From the NCBI GenBank assembly GCA_035701265.1, contig DASSNU010000017.1:140356-204355 (forward strand): 64,000 bases of DNA, given 5' to 3'. How positions within the stretch are numbered: position 1 is the first letter of the stretch; the number at the start of each line of letters is the position of its first letter. This document shows positions 1-10,383 of the stretch, one piece after another. Source of the DNA: DASSNU01 sp035701265 (GTDB taxonomy: Bacteria > Gemmatimonadota > Gemmatimonadetes > Gemmatimonadales > Gemmatimonadaceae). The translations under genes and the position numbers were made by a program. The notes below the pieces were generated by a model. It was not told where the DNA came from. It made no database searches and was given only the letters and a program-made list of their open reading frames with translations.

Positions 1-1
1 C

Positions 2-559
2 GCCACCGCGTCGTGCCCGGATGACGGAGGAAACAGGGGACCGGGCAATTGCGCCGAGGTGGAGACGGGTCCGCGGCTGGTGGAGCTGCCCGTCAATCCG
101 GGAGTGGCGGGGACGATCAACGTGAGCGTGCCGCAGGGCACGTTCACCAAGACCGAGCTCAAGGTGGGGCCGGCCATCGAGGGGCATCACGGCGGCACCG
201 CGTTCCTGCAAGCCAACCCGGGCTTCGCCGGCATCAGCGTGCGCGTGGAAGGAACGTTCAACGGAACGCCGTTCGTCTACACGAGCCCGCTGGAGGCGGA
301 GATCGAGCTGGAGTTCAACACTCCGGTCACGGTCGATGCGAACGGATTGAGCGTGACGATCGACGTGGACGTGTTGCGGTGGTTCACCACCGCGGGCGGT
401 GCGGTGATCGACCCGAACACGGCGCTGGGTGGCGGCGCGAACGAGGAGCTGGTGGCACAGAACATTCGCGCGTCCTTCCACGCATTCGAGGATGAGGATC
501 ACGACGGTCACGACGACCACGGCGGTCACGGCAGCGACGACGGTCCCAATCACACCTAA
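2..559 (+). CDS. Hypothetical secreted protein, 5'-truncated, His/Asp-rich tail
   Basis: The reading frame is open from base 2 to the TAA at 557-559, so the start lies before the window. At least 185 residues are visible. The body is Gly/Val/Thr-rich and predicted mainly beta-strand, like extracytoplasmic beta-sandwich proteins. The last ~25 residues alternate Asp, Glu, His and Gly (EDEDHDGHDDHGGHG), a composition seen in divalent-metal-binding tails. I do not recognise a named family. A GTG at 59 is in frame but has no ribosome-binding site and the frame stays open upstream of it, so it is probably not the true start. A strong hairpin 11 nt after the stop likely ends this transcript. Metal binding is inferred from composition only. 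Confidence 0.6.
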   Translation, partial: ATASCPDDGGNRGPGNCAEVETGPRLVELPVNPGVAGTINVSVPQGTFTKTELKVGPAIEGHHGGTAFLQANPGFAGISVRVEGTFNGTPFVYTSPLEAEIELEFNTPVTVDANGLSVTIDVDVLRWFTTAGGAVIDPNTALGGGANEELVAQNIRASFHAFEDEDHDGHDDHGGHGSDDGPNHT

Positions 560-569
560 ACTCCAACGA

Positions 570-596
570 CGGTGGGGAGCCGTGAGCTCCCCACCG
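570..596 (+). terminator. Hairpin after the first gene (probable terminator)
   Basis: An 11-bp perfect inverted repeat, CGGTGGGGAGC / GCTCCCCACCG, with a 5-nt loop. It starts 11 nt after the TAA of the upstream gene and ends 9 nt before the GTG chosen for the activator gene. No T-run follows, so termination may be only partial. It also argues against GTG 582, inside the loop and stem, as the downstream start. Confidence 0.5.
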
Positions 597-605
597 CGCG
601 CGCAG

Positions 606-1982
606 GTGCCGACACTCACCGTCCTCTCACTCACCGAGTCGTTCACCGCCATGTGGGGCGCCCTCGCCTCGGATTGCGGAATGGCGCTCGCCACTGCCGC
701 CGACGTCGCCGAATTGGAGCGACTGCGACCGGCGGTGGCGATCGTCTCGGCCGGAGGGGCGGAGGAATCGCTCCCCGGCGTGCTGCGCAGCGTGTCGCCG
801 GTGGCGGGAGAGGTGGCGGCGGTGGGTGCGCTGGCGGATCACCGGTTGGGAGTGGCGGCGCTCCGCGCGGGCGCCGCTGAGTATTTCGCGCTCCCGCAGG
901 ACATGGAGCTGCTGCGCGGTTGGGTCACCGAGCGCGCGGAGCGGATCCGCGCGATCGGGCAGCGCGAGGCGTTCGCGGCGCGCGAGGGAGCGAAGTACCG
1001 GTTCGACGGGATCATCGGCGCCAGCCGCGCGCTCCGTCAGGCGCTGGATCGCGCGGCGCGCATCATCCCGCACGGCGCGGTGACGGTGCTGATCACGGGG
1101 GAGACGGGGACGGGGAAGGAGCTCATGGCGCGCGCCATTCACTACAACGGTCCCCGACGCGAGGCACCGTTCGTGGATGTGAACTGCGCCGCGATCCCCG
1201 AGCCGTTGTTGGAGAGCGAGCTGTTCGGGCACGAGAAGGGAGCGTTCACCGATGCGCGCGCGGCCAAGCCGGGGTTGTTCGAGGTGGCCCACGGTGGAAC
1301 GCTCTTCCTGGATGAGATCGGCCACCTTCCCCTGGGGCTTCAGGGGAAACTGCTGCGCGCGCTGGAGGAGCGTGCCATCCGGCGGGTGGGAGGGACGCGG
1401 AACATCGCGGTGGACGTTCGGATCATCGCCGCCACGCACGTGTCGCTACGCGAGGCGGTGACGCGCGGCGAATTCCGCGAGGACCTGTACTTCCGGTTGA
1501 ACGTGATTCCGCTGGAGATCCCGCCGCTCCGCGCACGGAAGGAGGACATTCCGGTGCTGGTGCGGCACTTCCTCTCGCGCTTCGCGCGCGAATACGGCGT
1601 GCGCGAGCCGGAGCTGACGCCGGCGGCGGAGCGCGCGCTTCTGGAGCGGCACTGGCCGGGGAACGTGCGCGAGCTGCGGAACACGCTGGAGCGTGCGCTG
1701 CTTCTCGCCTCTTCGCCGCGCCTGGACGTGGCCGATGTGACAGGGGACGGCGGCGCACCGCCTGCCGAGGAGACGGAAGCGGCGGCCGTCGGTGGCGCGG
1801 GTGCGATCCCGTTCCCCGCCACGATCGCCGAGATCACGCGCGCTGCGGCGATGGCCATGCTGCAGCGGTGCGATGGAAACAAGAGCGAGGCGGCGCGCCG
1901 CCTCGGCGTTTCGCGGCCGCGATTGCAACGGCTGCTCGACGCCGCCCTGGATGACAACGAGGATGACTCTGATGACGCGTAA
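606..1982 (+). CDS. Sigma-54-dependent transcriptional activator (NtrC-like) with receiver-like N-terminus
   Basis: A 458-residue bacterial enhancer-binding protein that should use ATP hydrolysis to open sigma-54 promoters. Domains: receiver-like fold ~1-115; AAA+ domain ~135-370 with Walker A GETGTGKE (165-172) and Walker B FLDE (234-237); C-terminal Fis-type helix-turn-helix with the N-K-S-E-A-A-R-R-L-G signature. The sigma-54-contact loop reads GAFTDA instead of GAFTGA. In the receiver the strand that normally ends in the phosphorylated Asp reads PAVAIVSAGG, and no Lys-Pro switch is visible, so classical phosphorylation looks impossible. I chose GTG 606 because GTG 582 sits within a hairpin; ATG 651 would delete the first strand. 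It overlaps the next gene by 11 nt. No sensor kinase lies nearby. Confidence 0.85.
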   Translation: MPTLTVLSLTESFTAMWGALASDCGMALATAADVAELERLRPAVAIVSAGGAEESLPGVLRSVSPVAGEVAAVGALADHRLGVAALRAGAAEYFALPQDMELLRGWVTERAERIRAIGQREAFAAREGAKYRFDGIIGASRALRQALDRAARIIPHGAVTVLITGETGTGKELMARAIHYNGPRREAPFVDVNCAAIPEPLLESELFGHEKGAFTDARAAKPGLFEVAHGGTLFLDEIGHLPLGLQGKLLRALEERAIRRVGGTRNIAVDVRIIAATHVSLREAVTRGEFREDLYFRLNVIPLEIPPLRARKEDIPVLVRHFLSRFAREYGVREPELTPAAERALLERHWPGNVRELRNTLERALLLASSPRLDVADVTGDGGAPPAEETEAAAVGGAGAIPFPATIAEITRAAAMAMLQRCDGNKSEAARRLGVSRPRLQRLLDAALDDNEDDSDDA

Positions 1983-2580
1983 GGTGATTCTTGCCGGCCT
2001 GGCGGGCGTGCTCGCCGTCGGCATCAGCTGCAGCGACAGCAGCACCGGCCCCGGCCAGCTGCGGGAGGAAGACAGCCTCACGTTCCTTTCCCCGGCGCCC
2101 GATCTCCCTCCGTTCCCGGTGACGACGGTGAGCTTCTTCGCCGTGCGCGACGAGAACCGCGAGGTGCGGCTCTTCTACGCCAAGCGGCCGGGCGACCTCG
2201 ACTCCACGGAGTTCGTGCGCTTCGAGATCCCCGGCGGCGCGCTGACGAGCGGCCCGAACGGCGCACCGCTGGTGGGGGACTCGATCCTCATCACGCTCAC
2301 CATCAGCGACCCGTCGCGGCTCATCGTGAGCTTCGAGCCGGCGGGACTCCGTTTCGCGCGCCCTGCGCGGCTGCGCATCAAGTACGCCGAGGCCGACGAC
2401 GACTTCAATCACGACGGCAGCGTGGACTCGGAGGACTCGAGCGATGAAGACGAGTTCTTCATCTGGCGTCAGGAGCAGGTGGGGCAGCCGTGGGTGCGCC
2501 TGGGGAGCGTCCGCGTGAAGGACCAGAAGGAGGTGGAGGCGGAGATCGACGGGTTTACGAACTTCGCCATCGCGTTCTGA
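1972..2580 (+). CDS. Putative lipoprotein with EF-hand-like calcium loop
   Basis: A 202-residue protein starting at ATG 1972, with GAGGA 8 nt upstream and an 11-nt overlap with the activator gene, so the two are probably co-translated. The N-terminus MTRK plus a hydrophobic stretch ending in GISC-SDSSTGPG resembles a signal peptide with a weak lipobox followed by the flexible SSTGP tether common in Bacteroidetes/Gemmatimonadota-type lipoproteins. Residues ~140-160 contain DFNHDGSVDSED, matching the D-x-N-x-D-G spacing of dockerin/EF-hand calcium loops, inside a very acidic stretch. No enzymatic motif is visible. It is probably a surface or periplasmic protein made with the activator; the partner is unknown. 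Confidence 0.6.
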   Translation: MTRKVILAGLAGVLAVGISCSDSSTGPGQLREEDSLTFLSPAPDLPPFPVTTVSFFAVRDENREVRLFYAKRPGDLDSTEFVRFEIPGGALTSGPNGAPLVGDSILITLTISDPSRLIVSFEPAGLRFARPARLRIKYAEADDDFNHDGSVDSEDSSDEDEFFIWRQEQVGQPWVRLGSVRVKDQKEVEAEIDGFTNFAIAF

Positions 2581-2589
2581 TCAGCGGTG

Positions 2590-3603
2590 ATGCCGAACCC
2601 TCCCTCTCCCTCGGTATTCGCGGTAGCGCGGACCCACGCCGAACGTTCGGAGTGGGAAGCCGTGCGCTCGCTGTTGGGCGATGAGTCCAGGCGGGCTGCG
2701 GCTGCACCTGAGGTGCATCTGCTCTTGGCGGAGGCGGAGTTCAGGCTGGGAAGTGCTGTGGTTGCTCGCGACCGACTGGAGGAGATCATTCCTCAGTTCA
2801 TTCGTGCCGGCGACGGGCCATCGCTGCGTAAGTCAGTCAACATGCTTGGTGCGGCACATCTGGAGCTTGGCGATCTCGAAGCCGCGGAGTCGGCATTCGC
2901 CGAGGTAATCGAGCTGGCGAACTCGGACGGCGACATCTTGGTGATGGCTCGGGCCACGAACAACTTGGGCATCATCGCCCATATTCGCGGCCGATACGGC
3001 TCGGCGCTCAGCATGTACCAGTTGGCGGTGCCGGCATATCAGCGAATCGGGAGCGCGCTCGGGCTGGCGGAGAGTTGTCACAACATGGCCATCAGCTATC
3101 GCGTGACGGAGCAACTGAGCGAGGCGGATGAGTACGAGCGACGTGCGATCGAGTTCGCGCGGGAATCGGGGAACTCCCGGCTTGCGGCGATGGCAGGCGT
3201 AGGGCGCGCCGAGGTAGCATTGCTTCGTGGGGATGCATCGTTGGCCCGCGTCGGCGCCGAGCGTGGCGCCCGTGCCTTCTCCGCCATTCCGGATCCGCTG
3301 CGCGAGGCGGATGCGTGGCGCCTCGTCGGTGTCGCGAGCGTCTCCCTGGGAGAGACGGATGGAGCTGTCGCCGCCCTCGACCGCGCCCTCCTCCTTGCGC
3401 GCGAGCACGGGAGCGCGCTCATCGAGGCGGAGGCGCGCCGCGCGCGCGCGGAGCTCTGGCTGGCCCTCGAGCGCACGGACCGCGCGCGCGATGATGCGCG
3501 TGCGGCGGAGGCGCTCTTTCAGAAGCTGGGCTCGGCCGCGGAGCTGGCCGCGGTGCGGGCGCTGCTGGCGAAGGCGGACGGCGGAGAATCGGCGTCGAAC
3601 TGA
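2590..3603 (+). CDS. TPR-repeat protein
   Basis: A 337-residue soluble protein made almost entirely of helical hairpins. At least six tetratricopeptide-like repeats are visible (A-x-x-x-L-G, Y-x-x-A-L-x-x-Y and related patterns) between ~60 and 320. The arrangement resembles the TPR_12 repeats of regulatory and signalling proteins, with no DNA-binding or enzymatic domain. There is no signal peptide or membrane segment, so it is probably a cytoplasmic scaffold. ATG 2590 follows directly on GTG 2587, and either could be used. It begins 9 nt after the lipoprotein gene and is probably in the same transcript. Codon use in the first half is noticeably less GC-biased than in its neighbours. Confidence 0.7.
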   Translation: MPNPPSPSVFAVARTHAERSEWEAVRSLLGDESRRAAAAPEVHLLLAEAEFRLGSAVVARDRLEEIIPQFIRAGDGPSLRKSVNMLGAAHLELGDLEAAESAFAEVIELANSDGDILVMARATNNLGIIAHIRGRYGSALSMYQLAVPAYQRIGSALGLAESCHNMAISYRVTEQLSEADEYERRAIEFARESGNSRLAAMAGVGRAEVALLRGDASLARVGAERGARAFSAIPDPLREADAWRLVGVASVSLGETDGAVAALDRALLLAREHGSALIEAEARRARAELWLALERTDRARDDARAAEALFQKLGSAAELAAVRALLAKADGGESASN

Positions 3604-3619
3604 GCGAGCGCGCTCCCCT

Positions 3620-4282
3620 CTACGGTCGGATCTCCACCACCGTCCCCACCGGCACCGTCCGCCAGATCTCGTCCATCTCCTCGTTCGTCACGGCAATGCA
3701 GCCGTCGGTCCAGTCGGTCTGCAGGTGCGCCGCGCCGATGTCCCCCAGCCCGTTGGGCAGGCCGTGGATCATGATATCGCCGCCCGGGGACACGCCGCGC
3801 ATGCGCGCCGCCTTCACGTCCGCGCGATCGGGGTAGGAGATGTGCAGCGAGAGATGATAGCGGCTGTCCGGATTGGCCCAGTCGATCCGGTAGACGCCCT
3901 CCGGTGTGCGCCCATCGCCGCGCTGGAGCTTGTCGCCCTCCGGCTCGAAGCCCAGCGCCACGCGATAGCGGCGCACCGGCTGTCCGCCGGCGTAGAGCGT
4001 CATGAGGTGATCGCTCTTGTCGATCACCACCCGGTCTGCCACGACGAGATGCGCGTCGCCACCGGCGAGTGCGGTGTCGCGTGGCGAGTTGACGCGCACT
4101 GCATCGCCCACCGTGCTGCCGTTCGCCGAGTCACCACTCGTTGTAAGCGCGGACACCGCCGGCCCGGATGGCGCGCTCCGCGCTCCCTGTGCGTGCAGCG
4201 CCACGGGGAGCGACGTGAAGACGATGGATGTGATGAGCGCGCGCGCGACGTGCGACGGCACACGCCGGAGGAGGGAGTGCAT
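3620..4282 (-). CDS. L,D-transpeptidase (YkuD domain), exported
   Basis: A 220-residue protein with an N-terminal signal peptide (hydrophobic ~14-29, cleavage near LHAQ) and a C-terminal YkuD domain at ~80-220. The catalytic block is I-H-G (His173) followed by D-W-T-D-G-C (Cys195), matching the HG...(S/T)xGC signature of L,D-transpeptidases that form 3-3 peptidoglycan crosslinks or attach proteins to peptidoglycan in the periplasm. The His usually preceding Gly-Cys is Asp here (TDGC), a variant common in one YkuD branch. ATG 4282 places the signal peptide at the N-terminus; ATG 4330 would add 16 residues and cannot be excluded. It converges on the TPR gene with 16 nt between stops. Confidence 0.85.
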   Translation of the reverse strand: MHSLLRRVPSHVARALITSIVFTSLPVALHAQGARSAPSGPAVSALTTSGDSANGSTVGDAVRVNSPRDTALAGGDAHLVVADRVVIDKSDHLMTLYAGGQPVRRYRVALGFEPEGDKLQRGDGRTPEGVYRIDWANPDSRYHLSLHISYPDRADVKAARMRGVSPGGDIMIHGLPNGLGDIGAAHLQTDWTDGCIAVTNEEMDEIWRTVPVGTVVEIRP

Positions 4283-4534
4283 GGGGAAGGGGAGCGGATG
4301 TCGTGATGGAGAGCCCGGCGGCGAAGACATGCGTGCCGCCGAACATCATCCACCCTAGCGACGTACACGCGCTCTGTCTACCGCCGACGGCGCATTGCGG
4401 TGCATCCGCGACGCACGCCGCACCCATTCCCACTACACCACTTCCCGCCGGACGCACTCTCGCCGGACGCACTCCCGCCCCCGGATTGCGACACGGCGCG
4501 CCGCTTCGCGACGCGGCCTGTCAGCCCCGCGCGC

Positions 4535-7330
<2,796 letters not shown>

Positions 7331-7465
7331 TGTGACATCCATCGCAGGTGAGGATGGCGGCACGCGTGCGTGATGTCGCGCGCCTTCGAGCGTAATTTAA
7401 CGAAGGCCGCGGAGGGCGTTAGCGTGCGGCGCGATGCGAACGCAGGAGATACGGAGGAACAACGC
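7331..7465. promoter_or_regulatory. Divergent intergenic region, acnA / M20 hydrolase
   Basis: A 135-bp spacer between two divergent start codons. Its only AT-rich island, GTAATTTAAC (about 7392-7401), could supply -10 elements in both directions (TAATTT on plus, TAAATT on minus), but no convincing -35 box is visible on either side. The M20 ribosome-binding site GGAGGAA (7454-7460) lies at its right end. Confidence 0.25.
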
Positions 7466-8467
7466 GTGGCGCAGGATGACGTTCCCGAGGTGGTGCGGAT
7501 CGCGATGGAGCTCATGGAGGTGGACTCCACGAGCGGGCGTGAGCAGGAGGTGGTGATGCGCGCGGAGCAGCTGCTGGCGCGTCGTGGGTGGGAGGTGCGC
7601 CGCATTCCCGTGCGCGACGGGCGCGACGATCTGCTCGCGACGGCGAACGGCGCCACCACCGTAACGCTCTCCACGCACCTGGACACGGTGCCGCCGTACA
7701 TTCCGCCGCGGCTGGAGGGTGGGCGGCTGTGGGGACGGGGATCGTGCGACGCCAAGGGGATCGCTGCGGCGCAGATTCTCGCCGCGGAGCGGCTCCGCGC
7801 GCGCGGCGTGGCGGTGGCGCTGTTGTTCGTGGTGGGAGAGGAGCGGTGGCACGACGGTGCGCATGCGGCGAACGCCGTGGCGACGACCAGCCGCGTGCTC
7901 ATCAATGGGGAGCCCACCGAGCGGATGCTGGCCACGGGCACCAAGGGCGCCATCCGCTTCACGCTCCGCACGCGCGGCGAGGCGGCGCACTCGGCGTACC
8001 CCGAGCGCGGGCGATCGGCCATCGACGCGCTGGTGGCGCTCCTTGCGGAGCTGCCCGGGCTCGATCTCCCGAGCGACGACGTGCTCGGCCGGATGACGGT
8101 GAACGTGGGGACGATCGCCGGCGGCGTGGCGGACAACGTGGTCGCGCCGGATGCGGAGGCGACGCTCATGGCGCGCCTGGTGACGCCGGTGGAAGCGGGG
8201 GAGGCGCTGTTGCGGAGGTGGGTGGGCGACCGCGCGGAGCTCGACGTGCGCGCGGCGTTCGACCCGGTGCGCTGTGCCACACTGGACGGCTTTCGCACCG
8301 GAGCGCTGTCGTACGGCACGGACATCCCGCAGCTCTCCGCATGGGGAACGCCGTATCTCTTCGGTCCCGGCTCCATCCACGTGGCGCACCGGGACGACGA
8401 GCACGTGGACGTGGCCGAGCTGCAGGCAGCGGTGGACGACTACGAGACGATCGCGCTCCGCGCGTAG
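7466..8467 (+). CDS. M20-family metallohydrolase (ArgE/DapE-type deacylase)
   Basis: A 333-residue zinc hydrolase of the ArgE/DapE/CPG2 family, which removes acyl groups from amino acids or cleaves dipeptides in the cytoplasm. Metal and catalytic residues are recognisable: STHLDTVPP (His, then the conserved Asp), GSCDAKG (bridging Asp), GEERW (Glu-Glu), NGEPTE (Glu ligand) and a late GSIHVAH (His ligand). The insert domain contains the AAHSAYPERG dimerisation signature. GTG 7466 is preceded by GGAGGAA at ideal spacing, which decides the start; the longer frame from 7370 has no such site. The substrate cannot be set from sequence. No arginine or lysine biosynthesis genes adjoin it, so acetylornithine or succinyl-DAP is only a guess. 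Confidence 0.85.
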   Translation: MAQDDVPEVVRIAMELMEVDSTSGREQEVVMRAEQLLARRGWEVRRIPVRDGRDDLLATANGATTVTLSTHLDTVPPYIPPRLEGGRLWGRGSCDAKGIAAAQILAAERLRARGVAVALLFVVGEERWHDGAHAANAVATTSRVLINGEPTERMLATGTKGAIRFTLRTRGEAAHSAYPERGRSAIDALVALLAELPGLDLPSDDVLGRMTVNVGTIAGGVADNVVAPDAEATLMARLVTPVEAGEALLRRWVGDRAELDVRAAFDPVRCATLDGFRTGALSYGTDIPQLSAWGTPYLFGPGSIHVAHRDDEHVDVAELQAAVDDYETIALRA

Positions 8468-8478
8468 CGTGATCGGCC

Positions 8479-8513
8479 GTGCGCGCGCACGTGCGCGCGA
8501 CGTGCGCGCGACG
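8479..8513. repeat. Alternating CG-rich purine/pyrimidine tract
   Basis: A 35-bp run of near-perfect alternating purine-pyrimidine. It contains the 12-bp palindrome GTGCGCGCGCAC (8479-8490) and two direct copies of GTGCGCGCGAC. It lies between the convergent M20 and patatin genes. The sequence could adopt Z-form DNA or a hairpin; a role in termination is inference. Confidence 0.4.
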
Positions 8514-8580
8514 AGATGCTCGATTCCGTCTGGTGCGGCGTACGCTGAGTGGGGCGGTGACTGCGTGCGCGGCGATGTGG

Positions 8581-9882
8581 TCAGTTGTGCGTGGGATCGT
8601 GCTTCCGCGCAGGCTCGCCGCCATTACCGTTGCCGCTGGCTTGGCGGTCACCGTCGGCGCGCGGCTTCACCGGTGTCTTGCGTCGCGTGGCGGAGGCCGG
8701 CGCGCGGACGCGCGGCGCGGCGGGCTCCGGCGTGCGCGTGCGCACGGTGGGCTCGCGCGCGGGGGCCGTGCTGCCGCGCCCCGTGGAGTCCAGGTCGCGC
8801 GCCAGGATCGCCCGCGTGGGGCAGTGCTGCACGAACTCGCCGTCTGCAGGCGACCACTCCTGGACGGGCACCAGCGGGTAGGCCTTTCCGCGCCGGCTCA
8901 TGGCCATGAGCTCCGGGGCGAGCGCGACGCACGTCGTGCAGCCAATGCACGCGTCGTCGTCCACGGTGATCTCGACGCGCCGCCGCGGGTAGATGAGATC
9001 GCGCTGCGGCCACACCGGCTCGAACTCGGCCAGCACGTGGCGCGCGGCCTCGTAGCCGGCCGCGATGAACTCCGAGGCGCTCTCGAAGCTGAACCAGTGA
9101 TGGTCGGCGATGCGCGGACGGATGAGGAGGAGCGGCGGCCCGCGCCAGCTCTCGAGCTGCTTGGTCTGCAGCGCGTGCATCATGACGGTGGCGGCGCGCA
9201 TGTAGATGGCCGCGAAGCCGCTCGACGCCACGTCCTCCACGGGAGAGAGGTCGGAGCTCCCCACATCCACCGCGATCACGAGATCCATGTCCGGGGCGGC
9301 GAGGGTGACCGGCAGGTTGTCGATCGTTCCGCCGTCCACACACACACGGCCGTTCACCACGCCCGGCGGGAAGAAGCCGGGAAGCGCACACGAGGCGTAG
9401 ACCGCGTCGCGAACCTCCACGTCGCGCAGCCCTGGCAGCCCCCACGCCACGAGCGTTCCCTGCGCCAGATCGACGGTGTTCACCAGGAGCGGAACGGGGA
9501 GCGACTCGAAGGTGCCGGCGGGGATGTTCTCCTCGCACAGCGTGCGCAGCGGTTGCTCCAGGTAGAGCGACGGGGAGTGCATGCGCTCCAGCAGCATCCC
9601 CACGTGGTTGAGACGGAACAGGTCGCGGCGGCGCAGCGCGCGGGCGCGCCGCTCCAGCTCATCGACCGATGTGCCCGACACGCGCGCGGCGGCAACGAGC
9701 GAGCCGATGCTCGTGCCCGCGTACAACGCGGGCTGCACGCCCTCCTCCTCGAGGGCGCGCAGCACGCCGATGTGCGCGAATCCCTTCAGGCCGCCGCCTC
9801 CCAGGACGACGGCCGTTTTCGACGGAAAGCGTGTGGTCACATCACGGGGAGAGAGGACTGAGAGCCGGCGGGCCGAAGACAT
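8581..9882 (-). CDS. Patatin-like phospholipase with C-terminal ferredoxin domain
   Basis: A 433-residue two-domain protein. Residues ~22-285 are a patatin/RssA-like serine hydrolase: oxyanion loop GGGGLKG, nucleophile motif GTSIG (Ser58) and dyad Asp in DGG (Asp183). Residues ~302-362 form a single-cluster ferredoxin module with C-x2-C-x2-C (312, 315, 318) and a later C-P (354). The last ~70 residues are Arg/Pro/Ala-rich and probably disordered. Patatins hydrolyse acyl esters of lipids; a fused Fe-S centre suggests redox sensing or electron transfer. There is no signal peptide. ATG 9882 overlaps the upstream gene by 41 nt; GTG 9840 would nearly abut it and keeps both domains. Confidence 0.85.
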   Translation of the reverse strand: MSSARRLSVLSPRDVTTRFPSKTAVVLGGGGLKGFAHIGVLRALEEEGVQPALYAGTSIGSLVAAARVSGTSVDELERRARALRRRDLFRLNHVGMLLERMHSPSLYLEQPLRTLCEENIPAGTFESLPVPLLVNTVDLAQGTLVAWGLPGLRDVEVRDAVYASCALPGFFPPGVVNGRVCVDGGTIDNLPVTLAAPDMDLVIAVDVGSSDLSPVEDVASSGFAAIYMRAATVMMHALQTKQLESWRGPPLLLIRPRIADHHWFSFESASEFIAAGYEAARHVLAEFEPVWPQRDLIYPRRRVEITVDDDACIGCTTCVALAPELMAMSRRGKAYPLVPVQEWSPADGEFVQHCPTRAILARDLDSTGRGSTAPAREPTVRTRTPEPAAPRVRAPASATRRKTPVKPRADGDRQASGNGNGGEPARKHDPTHN

Positions 9883-10231
9883 CGCTCTCGAGTGGCCGGT
9901 CGAGGTAGAGATAGAGTCCCCAGATCGCCAGCCCGCCGCCGGCGACCATCATCACCGTCCCGAAATCGTCCCCGATGATCGCCCCGGTGATGAGCACCGC
10001 GCCGCCCAGGATCATGAGCTTGGCCCCCTTGGAGAGCCCGCGGGCCGCAGCCGCCGGTACGAGACGTACCCTGACCGGAGCCGCTACCGCGTCCGCGGCC
10101 GGGTTGGCAACCGCGACCCGTGCCGCCGCCAGCGTGGGACCGCCTGTGAACGCAGCAGTCTGTGCCTGCGCCGCGACGGGGAGGAGCGCTCCCGAGAGGA
10201 ACGCCAGGACAGCAAGTGTACGTGTCTTCAT
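9842..10231 (-). CDS. Hypothetical exported membrane-anchored protein
   Basis: A 129-residue protein beginning MKTRT with a clear signal peptide ending near AQAQT (~23). A second hydrophobic helix pair lies at ~75-110 (LMILGGAVLITGAI and VMMVAGGGLAIWGLYLYL), separated by a short GDDFG turn. The middle is an Ala/Val-rich linker. The layout, signal peptide plus helical hairpin, matches small Gemmatimonadota-type periplasmic proteins with no assigned function. ATG 10231 puts the signal peptide at the very N-terminus; ATG 10258 is the alternative. It overlaps the start of the patatin gene, so the two are likely co-expressed. Confidence 0.55.
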   Translation of the reverse strand: MKTRTLAVLAFLSGALLPVAAQAQTAAFTGGPTLAAARVAVANPAADAVAAPVRVRLVPAAAARGLSKGAKLMILGGAVLITGAIIGDDFGTVMMVAGGGLAIWGLYLYLDRPLESDVFGPPALSPLSP

Positions 10232-10383
10232 ACTCGACTCGTCCGCGTTTGGGTCCATGGTGTGGGGCGGTGCACAGTGCCCGCGCCGGCGTGCCTATAT
10301 CTACGACCCGACAGGCGCTGGCGTTACCGGCAAACCCCTGGCCAGTCCTCCCGCCATGAAGGCGGAGCGGGGAAGGGGGACGG

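Noticed and set aside
582..606. GTG 582 as start of the sigma-54 activator
   Set aside because: It lies in the loop and arm of an 11-bp hairpin that looks like the terminator of the previous gene; GTG 606 follows it.
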